From contig NZ_VDCQ01000073.1 in the NCBI RefSeq assembly GCF_006265175.1, forward strand, positions 1-46,282: a DNA stretch of 46,282 nt, in the 5' to 3' direction. The notes beneath the pieces are model-generated. The model saw nothing but the letters and a program-made list of their open reading frames with translations, did not search any database and was not told the DNA's origin. Shown piece after piece: positions 18,996 through 26,650 of the stretch. Every line of letters begins with the position of its first letter. Position 1 is the stretch's first letter. Both the position numbers and the translations under genes were made by a program. The DNA is from Paenibacillus hemerocallicola. Lineage in GTDB: Bacteria > Bacillota > Bacilli > Paenibacillales > NBRC-103111.

Positions 18996-19568
18996 CTATT
19001 CGCGTATGTCGAGCCGCAATGCGGCGGACGTTCGGACTCGAGGAACCGGCACCGTTTCCGGGTAGCCGATATGCAGAACGCCGACGACCTTCTCCCCGGC
19101 GCGCACGCCAGCCGCTTCCCGGAAAGCGGGAGCGTATATGTACGTATTCGTTTTCCATACGACTCCGATCCCGCGCTCCCATGCCGCCAGCTGGAAATTT
19201 TGAATCCAGCAGCATACGGCTCCGTAATCCTCGTCCCATTGCTTTTGTCGCGGGTCCTCCTTCATGACTACGATCAGATGGAGAGGAGTCCGACCGTAGT
19301 CGTATAACCTTTGTTCGGCATACTTCTCCTTTTCTTCGGCGCTCATGGCACCCATTACCGCTTCCGCGAAAGCGGAACGAGCAGCGCCCCGGTACAGAAT
19401 GTATCTCCAGGGCTCTCTGCTTCCATGAGTCGGAGCCCAATTCGCGATATCGAGAAGCTCCATCAGCAGCTCATGCGAAACGGGATCGCTCCTGAAACTC
19501 CTCACGGTTCTCCTATTGCGGATAAGCTCGGCGATCGGATAGCTCGGATAACTTTGTTCCTCGTGCAT
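18996..19568 (-). CDS. Nitroreductase-family flavoprotein
   Basis: 190 residues from an ATG preceded by GGGGGAG; an upstream in-frame ATG lacks a good site. The N-terminal RNRRTVRSF motif is the FMN phosphate-binding segment, NWAPTHGSREPWRYIL matches the family N-terminal core, and GIGVVWKTNTYIYAPAFREAAGV plus VVGVLHIGYPE match the C-terminal core. The protein is cytoplasmic and should use FMN with NAD(P)H. It lies 72 bases after the second permease gene on the same strand and appears to end the uptake operon. That position suggests reduction of imported ferric siderophore, but nitroreductases act on many substrates and nothing in the sequence fixes this one. Confidence 0.88.
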   Translation of the reverse strand: MHEEQSYPSYPIAELIRNRRTVRSFRSDPVSHELLMELLDIANWAPTHGSREPWRYILYRGAARSAFAEAVMGAMSAEEKEKYAEQRLYDYGRTPLHLIVVMKEDPRQKQWDEDYGAVCCWIQNFQLAAWERGIGVVWKTNTYIYAPAFREAAGVRAGEKVVGVLHIGYPETVPVPRVRTSAALRLDIRE

Positions 19569-19640
19569 CACTTTCACTCCCCCGGCCATATGCGTATAGG
19601 GATTTGCTCTTCCGGTACAAACACGGTTTGAGCATCTCCC

Positions 19641-20687
19641 TTATCGGGCATTTCGTCTGGAATACAGCAAATAAATGAAAAACGGCGCTCCTACTGCGGA
19701 TGTGAATACGCCCGCAGGTACATCCATAGGCAAGAACAATACTCTTCCGGCCAAATCGGCCAACACGACAACGATGGCTCCAAGCAAGACGGCGACGGGC
19801 AAAATGACGCGAAAATTCGCACCTGCCAGCTTGCGGGCCATATGAGGCGCGATCAAACCGACGAATCCGATCCCGCCCGCGACGGAGACGGCCGAAGCGG
19901 CCAACGCCACGCTGATCAGCAGCAGCAGCAGACGGTTGCGTTCGACATGACTCCCCGCGCCTGTCGCAACCTCGTCGCCGAGCTGAAGCACATTGATCTG
20001 CCTCGCCAACATAAACGCCCAAGGCAGAAGCAGCGCCGTCCATGGGAGCAAAGTAAGGACATGCTCCCAGTTCGCTCCGTATACCGACCCCGTCAGCCAG
20101 AAATAAGCTTGGCTAGCCTCGTTTCTCGGATTAAACAGCAGCAGCATCGTCGTCATGCCCGACATGAGCGCCGATACCCCGACACCGACAAGCACAAGCC
20201 TCATCGGAGTCACGCCTCTTTTCCACGCCAACGCGTACAGCAAGCCCGCGACGATGATTCCACCTAGCATCGCGGCAGCTGGCAGCAGTCTGATCGTTAC
20301 AGTCCCCAGCAAATAGTTCATAAAAGCGATAGCCGCAACCGACGCCCCTCCGGTTACGCCCAAAATATCGGGCGATGCGAGCGGATTGCGGATCATCCCT
20401 TGAAGTATCGCTCCCGCCGCGGCGAGCGACGCCCCGGCGAGCAGGGCTACAGCGACTCGGGGCAATCGCAGCTTGCGAATCACTAGCGTATAGTCATCCC
20501 CGCCGATTCCGATAACGCCGCGCACGACGTTGACCGGAGATATGCGCATCTCCCCCAAGCCGATACTGACGATAGACGTCAACAGACATCCGATCAACAG
20601 CATCAAAACGATCGCCGCCGGTTTGTAGCGGATAGACAATAACGCCCGTACGTTTCGAGCATGAAAGGACATTAACCGGTTCATCAT
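19641..20687 (-). CDS. feuC: FecCD-type ferric-siderophore ABC permease (FeuC-like)
   Basis: 348 residues with the hydrophobic pattern of the BtuC/FhuB/FecCD group (about ten helices). Family landmarks include QGMIRNPLASPDILGVTGGAS (about 95-115), YFWLTGSVYGANW, GGIGFVGLIAPHMARKL and LFLPMDVPAGVFTSAVGAPFFIYLL. The GFVGLIAPHMAR segment is the cytoplasmic region that contacts the ATPase. It starts with ATGA overlapping the stop of the preceding permease gene, so the two should be made together as a heterodimer. Ferri-bacillibactin or another ferric catecholate is the likely cargo. Symbol by analogy with B. subtilis feuABC. Confidence 0.92.
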   Translation of the reverse strand: MMNRLMSFHARNVRALLSIRYKPAAIVLMLLIGCLLTSIVSIGLGEMRISPVNVVRGVIGIGGDDYTLVIRKLRLPRVAVALLAGASLAAAGAILQGMIRNPLASPDILGVTGGASVAAIAFMNYLLGTVTIRLLPAAAMLGGIIVAGLLYALAWKRGVTPMRLVLVGVGVSALMSGMTTMLLLFNPRNEASQAYFWLTGSVYGANWEHVLTLLPWTALLLPWAFMLARQINVLQLGDEVATGAGSHVERNRLLLLLISVALAASAVSVAGGIGFVGLIAPHMARKLAGANFRVILPVAVLLGAIVVVLADLAGRVLFLPMDVPAGVFTSAVGAPFFIYLLYSRRNAR

Positions 20688-21697
20688 TTGCCTATCCCCT
20701 TCCGCGCGATATAGATGTAGAACGGGGCACCTACGACAGCGGTCATGACTCCGACGGGGATTTCCTCCGGCACCATTACGAATCTGGCAGCCAAATCAGC
20801 AATGATGAGCAGGATCGCTCCGAGTAAGGCGGAATACGGAATAACCCAGCGGTTGTCGACACCGGTGATAAACCTCGCTATATGCGGAATTACGATGCCG
20901 ATAAAGCCGATCGGTCCGGCTACGGATACCGAACCTCCAGCCAGCACGATGATGAGAATGCCAATGGCTATTTTGACGAAAGCGATCCTTTGTCCCATTC
21001 CTTTGGCCGTCTCTTCGCCCATCATGAGCAGGTTCATATCTTTTGCCAACAAGACAGCCGCGATCCAGCCGGCCAGCATGAATGGCAACACGGCAATAAG
21101 CAGATCCGGAGAACGTCCGGCGATCGAACCGGTCAGCCAAAACAATACCGTATTGAGTCCCTGCTTGTTAAGGACGAGCAGCGTTTGGGTAAAAGACGAG
21201 AATAGGGCGGTAATCGCCGATCCGGCCAAAATGATTTTCAGCGGTGTCAGCCCGTCCCGGCCGACCGCCCCGAGAGCGTACACCAACACCGCTCCGACCG
21301 ATGCGCCCAGAAACGAAACCGATAGCAGCGGATACAGCCCGTCCACGGAGAAAACCAACGCCGCCGCGACCAGAAAAAAGGTCGCGGAAGCGTTGATTCC
21401 GAGGACGCTGGGAGCAGCCAACGGATTCCGGGTCATTGCCTGCATAAGAGCGCCGGCGACGGCCAGGCTGGCACCTACTGCGGCGGCAATAAGCGCCCTC
21501 GGCACCCGGGTCGTCCGAATGATGATTTGCTCCGGTATGGCTTCGTTATATTGAAACATCGCCTGCCAGGCTGTCCCCCAGCTATAGTTTGTTGCCCCGA
21601 GCATGATGCTTGCCGCCAGGCAAAGCAGAAGCATCGCGGCGGACGCCGCCAAGCCTGCCGTTTTGAAACCGTTAGCGCGCAACTTGAATCGATTCAT
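20684..21697 (-). CDS. feuB: FecCD-type ferric-siderophore ABC permease (FeuB-like)
   Basis: 337 residues, same fold and landmarks as its neighbour: MQAMTRNPLAAPSVLGINASATF, VLFWLTGSIAGRSPD, GPIGFIGIVIPHIARFITG and MVPEEIPVGVMTAVVGAPFYIYIARKG. The two permeases are clearly paralogous. ATG is preceded by GGGAG. It lies 32 bases after the binding-protein gene and overlaps the next permease by four bases, giving the feuA-feuB-feuC order. No ATPase gene accompanies the set, so an ATPase from elsewhere must serve it, as YusV does for FeuBC in B. subtilis. Confidence 0.92.
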   Translation of the reverse strand: MNRFKLRANGFKTAGLAASAAMLLLCLAASIMLGATNYSWGTAWQAMFQYNEAIPEQIIIRTTRVPRALIAAAVGASLAVAGALMQAMTRNPLAAPSVLGINASATFFLVAAALVFSVDGLYPLLSVSFLGASVGAVLVYALGAVGRDGLTPLKIILAGSAITALFSSFTQTLLVLNKQGLNTVLFWLTGSIAGRSPDLLIAVLPFMLAGWIAAVLLAKDMNLLMMGEETAKGMGQRIAFVKIAIGILIIVLAGGSVSVAGPIGFIGIVIPHIARFITGVDNRWVIPYSALLGAILLIIADLAARFVMVPEEIPVGVMTAVVGAPFYIYIARKGIGK

Positions 21698-21729
21698 GTC
21701 CGAACTCTCCCGTTCCAGCCGCCGTGGCG

Positions 21730-22764
21730 CTATTCCAGACCAAAGTAGCGGAACATGTCATTCAACATCGCTTTGGCAGCAAGCGGTCCGGCTCCGAAAT
21801 TCCACGTGATCGGATCGGCTTTGATCACTTTTCCGTTTTTAACCGCATTCAAGCTTTTCCATAACGGGTGCGAGGTCCACTCCTCTTGCAGCTTCGGCAC
21901 GTTTTCCTGTCCCGGCAGCGGGGTCGTGATATCGAAGATGTAATCCGCATCGAATTGCGGAATATGCTCCTTGGACGTAATGTCGAGACCCGATCCGGAG
22001 AATGTCACCTGCTGCGCCTTCGGTATGCCCAGCCCGAGTTCCCGCATGAACAAGCCCGGAAAGCCTTTCAAATATACTTTGACGCTATTGTCCCGCTGTA
22101 CCCGAATGACCGACACGGTCGTCGTCTCCAGCTTCGTCCCCATCTTCTTCTTGAAATCCGCTACGCGGGAATTCCACTCTTTCATAATGCTCTCAGCCTG
22201 CTCCTGCTTGCCGAGCGCTTCGCCGGCGAGACGCAAATTATCTTTCCAATCAGCCAAATCTTCGGTAACGACGGTTGGCGCGATTGCCTCCAGCTGCGGC
22301 ACGATTTTCTCGTGACGGGTTTTGGTGGCGATGATCAGATCCGGCTTGAGGGCGATAATCGCTTCAAGATTCGGCTGCCCTTCATCCCCCAAGCTTTTCA
22401 CTCCGCTCATGTCTCCCAAATACTTGAACCACGGCTTCTGGTCCGTCGACTCGACCGCCCCGACGGGTTTCACGCCCAGCGCCACGCCTACGTCGTTCAT
22501 GCTTTGAAATAAATAGACGACCCGCTCCGGCGTTTTTTTCAGCGTCGCCGTACCCATGGCGTGTTTGATCGTTCTCTCCGCCTGGGCGCCCTTGCTTCCG
22601 CTCGAATCCTTGTTCGGACTGGAGCTCTCCTTGGATCCCCCCGTTTCCTTCGAAACGGTTGCCGCTCCGGAGGCTCCGCTTCCACCGGCTGGACCAGCCG
22701 AACCGCAGCCTGCCATGATCAGCAGGGTTAGCGCAAATAACAATAGGATACTGATGTGTTTCAT
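21730..22764 (-). CDS. feuA: Ferric-siderophore-binding lipoprotein (FeuA-like)
   Basis: 344 residues from the ATG preceded by AAGGGGAC; a longer frame opens upstream but runs through the promoter. A lipoprotein signal peptide ends at LLIMAG-Cys20. A Ser/Gly/Lys-rich linker (about 22-65) follows. The mature class III binding-protein fold starts near ERTIKHAMGTATLKKTPERVVYL, with family segments MNDVGVALGVKPVG, PNLEAIIALKPDLIIATKTRHEK and a final AKAMLNDMFRYFG. It should capture ferric siderophore outside the membrane and pass it to the two permeases. First gene of the Fur-controlled uptake operon. Confidence 0.93.
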   Translation of the reverse strand: MKHISILLLFALTLLIMAGCGSAGPAGGSGASGAATVSKETGGSKESSSPNKDSSGSKGAQAERTIKHAMGTATLKKTPERVVYLFQSMNDVGVALGVKPVGAVESTDQKPWFKYLGDMSGVKSLGDEGQPNLEAIIALKPDLIIATKTRHEKIVPQLEAIAPTVVTEDLADWKDNLRLAGEALGKQEQAESIMKEWNSRVADFKKKMGTKLETTTVSVIRVQRDNSVKVYLKGFPGLFMRELGLGIPKAQQVTFSGSGLDITSKEHIPQFDADYIFDITTPLPGQENVPKLQEEWTSHPLWKSLNAVKNGKVIKADPITWNFGAGPLAAKAMLNDMFRYFGLE

Positions 22765-22789
22765 AGTTGTCGTCCCCTTCGATTGATAT

Positions 22790-22834
22790 TGAGAATCTTT
22801 ATCAATTATAAGGACGAGCAGCCAAACTTGTACA
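22790..22834 (-). promoter_or_regulatory. Promoter and Fur box of the feuABC-like operon
   Basis: TGAGAATCTTTATCA (22790-22804) matches the 7-1-7 Fur repeat at 13 of the 14 palindrome positions or nearly so; an overlapping 19-mer at 22785-22803 matches the classic consensus at 16 of 19. Just upstream in the minus direction are TATAAT (22805-22810) and, after an 18-base spacer, TGTACA (22829-22834). The same TATAAT-then-Fur-box order occurs at the besA promoter. Confidence 0.85.
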
Positions 22835-22894
22835 TACAGCATTGTATCCGGATTTCATACACAATTTTGCAAACCGCTGCAGACGAATGTATGG

Positions 22895-22918
22895 TATACT
22901 TACTGAGAATGATTATCA
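22895..22918 (+). promoter_or_regulatory. -10 and Fur box of the second btr-like gene
   Basis: TATACT (22895-22900) is followed at 22904-22918 by TGAGAATGATTATCA, one change from the perfect 7-1-7 Fur repeat. No convincing -35 lies at standard spacing, which fits a promoter that needs an activator. It is back to back with the feuABC-like promoter. Confidence 0.82.
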
Positions 22919-22958
22919 CACATGGGTCATCTTATCCAAACGAAAGGGAGCCGGTCTT

Positions 22959-24557
22959 ATGACCCGATTGAACGCCAACGAACGAATCATGCTGTTGTTG
23001 ACTTCGATCCATATACGGCAGTTGGCGAAAGGCAGGACGAAGCGGGCGCGGAACGTCCCGGTGCCCTTGCTGTGCTATATGCTGAAGGGCACCGGGACGC
23101 TGCGGATCGATCATACACTATTTCGGCCAAAACCCGATCAACTGTTCTTCATCGCGCCGGGCACTGTGCTGGAAGCGACGTCGGATTCCGAAGATGCCGA
23201 ATATTTCCTGCTCGCGCTCGAAGGCGTGGCGTTTGACGCGCAGCTCGGGCAATCACCGGCCCGGATAGATTATGACAAGGCCTATCTTCCGCTTGCACCG
23301 GGCAAAATCGAGCTGAATCATACGTCTCCCGTGCCGGAAAAGCTATTCAAGCTCCTTGAATCGTACCGGAAATTGACGAGCTCGGGCTTCTTGCTGAATG
23401 TCCGCTTCCAAGAGCTGCTTCATTGCATCGTTTCAGGGCTGAACGGTAATGCCGAGCATGCAGAACCCGATGACGGAATCGAGAGGAGCATCACTTATAT
23501 TCATGGCCGCTATATGGATAAAATCAAGCTGGAGACGTTGTCGCGCATCGCCGGCTTCACGCCTACCTCTTATTCCCGCGAATTCAAGAAGCTGAAAGGA
23601 TTGTCTCCGTTCGAATACTTAAATGATTTCCGGATTGCCCAGGCGAAGCAAATGCTCGGGGAACGCAACCGTTCGGTCAAGGACGTAGCCGCCTCCAGCG
23701 GCTTCGCGAACGAGTTTTACTTCAGCCGCATGTTCAAGCGGGAGACCGGCGTCCCTCCTACTCTGTACATGAAGCGCAAGCATACGAAAGTGGCTGTCGC
23801 TTCCTGCATGCGCGTTCAGGACAACCTGCATTCGCTCGGGCTGGAATCCGTCTTCGCGACAAATTGCCACCGCAGTAAAATGATCGGCGTCGAGGACCAC
23901 CGGCGTCTTGTGGCAGAGCGGATCGAGCAGCTTCGCCAGGCGGAGCCCGATCTAATACTGTGCGATCAGCATCATTTGCCCTATGTGGAGCAATTGAAGC
24001 AAATAGCGCCTACCGTAACGTTTGAACTGGTCGCCGACTGGCGTGCGGTCCATATGCGGATTGCCGAAGTCGTCGGCAGGGAGAATGAAGCGGAGCGAGA
24101 TATAAAACGGATGAACGCTGCGATCGAGCAAGAAGGCAATCGGATTAGGCGTCGCTTCGGCCAGGAGACCGTAACGGTAATGAAGCTCGCCCATAAGCTG
24201 ATACGCGTACAGGGAACCGTTCGCCATCCGCTCAATTTGCTGCTATACTCGGAGCTTGGTTTAAGACCCGGAGCATGCGTTCCCGCCTACGACGCGATAG
24301 TGGAGTTTGCGCTTGACAAGTTCCCGGATATGGGAACCGATCATCTGTTTATTCAGCATTCGATCGATCCCGGTGACGATCGGTTGTTCCGGCCGATCCG
24401 GCAGGCTCCGCAATGGCATTCGACCCGGGCCGTCAGCAGCGGTTGTACTTACTCCGTCCCGAATTGGGTTGCCATGAGCTGGTCGCCGCACGGGCGGATG
24501 CAAATAATCCGTGAACTGCTCGGAGACGCGACGGGTTTCCCGCTCGTGCAATGTTGA
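22959..24557 (+). CDS. Second AraC-family activator with a siderophore-binding-protein domain (Btr-like)
   Basis: 532 residues. ATG 22959 is chosen because AAAGGGAG precedes it; the frame is open 117 bases further up, through the Fur box. Order: N-terminal cupin-like sensor (about 20-140), AraC DNA-binding domain (about 165-272, with RIAGFTPTSYSREFKKLKG and FANEFYFSRMFKRETGVPPTLYM), then a periplasmic-binding-protein-like domain (about 278-532, with AEPDLILCDQHHLPYVEQL). This is the Btr layout, parallel to the protein at 14756-16375 but clearly diverged from it. Divergent transcription from feuA makes activation of the uptake operon by ferric siderophore the likely role. Confidence 0.9.
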   Translation: MTRLNANERIMLLLTSIHIRQLAKGRTKRARNVPVPLLCYMLKGTGTLRIDHTLFRPKPDQLFFIAPGTVLEATSDSEDAEYFLLALEGVAFDAQLGQSPARIDYDKAYLPLAPGKIELNHTSPVPEKLFKLLESYRKLTSSGFLLNVRFQELLHCIVSGLNGNAEHAEPDDGIERSITYIHGRYMDKIKLETLSRIAGFTPTSYSREFKKLKGLSPFEYLNDFRIAQAKQMLGERNRSVKDVAASSGFANEFYFSRMFKRETGVPPTLYMKRKHTKVAVASCMRVQDNLHSLGLESVFATNCHRSKMIGVEDHRRLVAERIEQLRQAEPDLILCDQHHLPYVEQLKQIAPTVTFELVADWRAVHMRIAEVVGRENEAERDIKRMNAAIEQEGNRIRRRFGQETVTVMKLAHKLIRVQGTVRHPLNLLLYSELGLRPGACVPAYDAIVEFALDKFPDMGTDHLFIQHSIDPGDDRLFRPIRQAPQWHSTRAVSSGCTYSVPNWVAMSWSPHGRMQIIRELLGDATGFPLVQC

Positions 24558-24628
24558 ACAGATTCTGAAGGGTTCGGAACGGGGTGACGGGCCAGCGATT
24601 CGAATGGGATGGCAGAACGCTCTGAAGC

Positions 24629-24672
24629 GCGACGCCCGGCTGGGACGTTTAAAACGTCGAGCCGGGCGTCGC
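24629..24672. repeat. Long GC-rich inverted repeat between convergent genes
   Basis: A perfect 13-bp stem (GCGACGCCCGGCT at 24629-24641 with its complement at 24660-24672) encloses a second stem, GACGTT / AACGTC. Neither side has a clear T-tract. It sits between the stop codons of the second btr-like gene and the DUF1080 gene, which converge here, so it may end both transcripts or protect their 3' ends. Confidence 0.7.
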
Positions 24673-24760
24673 CCGCCGCAGCTGAAGGTTCGATATCGCT
24701 CTTCAAAAACTACGGCCATTATGGGAATGCGATATTACTCGTAACATTCGGGACAATGAA

Positions 24761-25378
24761 CTACAAGTCAACGATTTTAATATTCCGAAATTCGATATAG
24801 CCGCCATGGTCCTGCAGTCCGATATGCCCTTTGCGCGGCCGGTCCCGCCAGGCGTACTTGTATTTATTGTCGGTTCCGTCCGGATTTTTGCCGGCCGCAG
24901 TCCATTGATCGATATCGGCTTCGACTACGACTATACCGTTTAGGCTGAGCCGAATTTGATTGCGCTCGCATCGAATCTCGATTTGGTTCCATTCCCCCGC
25001 TTGCCGAACAGCGTTAGAGGAAGGCGCTACGAGATCGTACAAGGCGCCCGAGCTGTTTTTGAGCATCGTGTCCTGATCGTGCGTATCCAAAATTTGCATT
25101 TCCAGTCCGGTATTCACCGGATCCGCCAGGTCGGTCCATCTGAAAAAAACGCCGCTGTTCGTTTTGGAAGCCGCCTTGTATTCCAATTGAAAAATAAAGT
25201 TCTCAAATTGATCGACGGTATGCAAATATCCGTTGCTTTCCCCTTTGCACACAAGGTTTCCATCTTGCACGAGCCAGCCTTCGGGGTACTTGGTAGCGAC
25301 CCAGCCTTCGAGCGTTTTCCCGTCGAACAAGAGCCGAATCCCTTTTTGCGTTTCTTCTTCCGTCAGAGCGTTGATCAT
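24761..25378 (-). CDS. DUF1080 protein, 3-keto-glycoside hydrolase/lyase type
   Basis: 205 residues from the ATG preceded by GGGAGG. It is a single DUF1080 jelly-roll: GIRLLFDGKTLEGWVATKYPEGWLVQDGNLVCKG near the N terminus, YLHTVDQFENFIFQLEYKAA, SGVFFRWTD, TGLEMQILDTHD, GALYDLV, GEWNQIEIRCERNQIRLSLNG and the C-terminal RKGHIGLQDHGGYIEFRNIKI. Members act on 3-keto-glucosides or are carbohydrate-binding. No signal peptide is present, so it should be cytoplasmic, matching intracellular oxidoreductase partners. It has its own promoter region but faces the same way as the adjacent sugar genes. Confidence 0.87.
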   Translation of the reverse strand: MINALTEEETQKGIRLLFDGKTLEGWVATKYPEGWLVQDGNLVCKGESNGYLHTVDQFENFIFQLEYKAASKTNSGVFFRWTDLADPVNTGLEMQILDTHDQDTMLKNSSGALYDLVAPSSNAVRQAGEWNQIEIRCERNQIRLSLNGIVVVEADIDQWTAAGKNPDGTDNKYKYAWRDRPRKGHIGLQDHGGYIEFRNIKIVDL

Positions 25379-25519
25379 TTCGATTCCTCCCGCTAATATG
25401 ATTTCGGCAAAATGATTCGTACTTGAAAGACATTCCAAAGCTAGTTATTCTCTCCCGCCTCTTCATATCCTGCACTCGAGGAAATAAAAACCATTCGCGG
25501 TTTAATTATTAATTAATGC

Positions 25520-25562
25520 TATAAATAAATATGAATTGGTACTGTTAATAAATATTTATTAA
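25520..25562 (-). promoter_or_regulatory. Candidate promoter and palindromic operator of the DUF1080 gene
   Basis: A minus-strand pair TTAACA (25543-25548), 17-base spacer, TTTATA (25520-25525) lies about 145 bases upstream of the DUF1080 start. A perfect 18-bp palindrome TTAATAAATATTTATTAA (25545-25562) overlaps the -35. Simple AT sequence can mimic both, so the call is tentative. Confidence 0.45.
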
Positions 25563-25572
25563 TGGCATTAAT

Positions 25573-25608
25573 AAAAACCCGCCAATCCGCAGGGATCGGC
25601 GGGTTTTT
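25573..25608 (-). terminator. Intrinsic terminator ending the sugar-oxidoreductase operon
   Basis: AAAAACCCGCC and GGCGGGTTTTT flank a short inner stem; T-tracts occur on both strands. On the minus strand it begins about ten bases after the stop codon of the oxidoreductase gene at 25619. Confidence 0.93.
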
Positions 25609-25618
25609 AGACTGCCGG

Positions 25619-26650
25619 TTATCTATCGAACAAAACGACTTTTTTGCCCACGATCGATTCTTGGGCCGCCAAGCTCAGCTTCACGGCCCACAAGCCGTCC
25701 TCTCCGCTGACGATCGGCCTCTCGCCCTTCGCGATGACTTCCGTAAATTGGGCGATCTGATATTCCAGCTCGAACAACTCGCCCGGTTTATCGACAACTT
25801 CCAGCTCATGCCGGTGCTCCCCGTCGTAATACTCGAGTCGGAACCGCGGGTCCCTGATCCGATCGGACGAGCCCGACCATTTCGCCTTCAGCACCCCTTT
25901 CGTCCCGATAAACTCGCCTGACAAATAGTGCCCGTATGCGGCCAACGTCTGATTAACAGTGGCATATCCGCCTTTCGAGAACGAGATGCCTGTGGCAATA
26001 TTTTCGTACAACTGATCGGCTTCCGTGCCGGCGTCACGGGAATTGCCAAGCGCATACAAGCTGACCGGCTGCTCTTGGCCCGCAAAATACCAACGGACCA
26101 AATCGTAGAAATGGACAGGCTCCTCCAAAATCCAGTTGCCGACCCGTTTCGCGTCCTTGCGCCAGCCTCCGGAGCCGTTCCGGTAAGGGAAACGGGACAA
26201 ATGCACATGGGCCGTTTTCAACTCGCCGATCTTGCCCTCGTCTATAAGAGCTTTTACTCTTCCCCACAGCGGAGAAAAGTGGAGCTCGAAGCCGATCTGG
26301 ATCGTCAATCCTCGACCTGCCGCTTCGTCGATCAAGTCCCGGCATTCCTCGACGGTCAGCGCCATCGGCTTCTCGAGCAGGATATGCTTTCCGGCCTTCA
26401 GCGTCCTCAGCGCGATCTCGTGGTGCAAGTAATTCGGCACGACAATATCTACGACATCGATATCTTCGCGCTCCAGCAGCTTCGTGTAGTCCGTGTACAC
26501 GTCCGTTCCAAGCTCGGCCTTCGCTTTATCGGCCGATGCCTCGGACGAGGCGGCGACGGCGACCAGCCGCGCCGACGGCGTCGATTGAATTGTCTTGGCA
26601 TGGTGGCTCCCCCATGCGCCATATCCGATAAGTCCATATCGTACCGTCAC
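25619..26650 (-). CDS. Gfo/Idh/MocA-family oxidoreductase
   Basis: 343 residues from a GTG start preceded by GGGGAGGTG; the start overlaps the stop of the isomerase gene as GTGA. The N-terminal Rossmann motif is LIGYGAWGSHHAKTI (about 7-21), and the family lysine is in EKPMALTVEE near 95. A substrate-domain segment GGWRKDAKRVGNWILEEPVHFYDLVRWYF holds the usual Asp/His pair for hydride transfer. The protein is cytoplasmic and uses NAD(P). As last gene of an operon with isomerases and close to DUF1080, oxidation or reduction of a sugar at C3 is a reasonable idea but not shown by the sequence. Confidence 0.88.
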   Translation of the reverse strand: MTVRYGLIGYGAWGSHHAKTIQSTPSARLVAVAASSEASADKAKAELGTDVYTDYTKLLEREDIDVVDIVVPNYLHHEIALRTLKAGKHILLEKPMALTVEECRDLIDEAAGRGLTIQIGFELHFSPLWGRVKALIDEGKIGELKTAHVHLSRFPYRNGSGGWRKDAKRVGNWILEEPVHFYDLVRWYFAGQEQPVSLYALGNSRDAGTEADQLYENIATGISFSKGGYATVNQTLAAYGHYLSGEFIGTKGVLKAKWSGSSDRIRDPRFRLEYYDGEHRHELEVVDKPGELFELEYQIAQFTEVIAKGERPIVSGEDGLWAVKLSLAAQESIVGKKVVLFDR

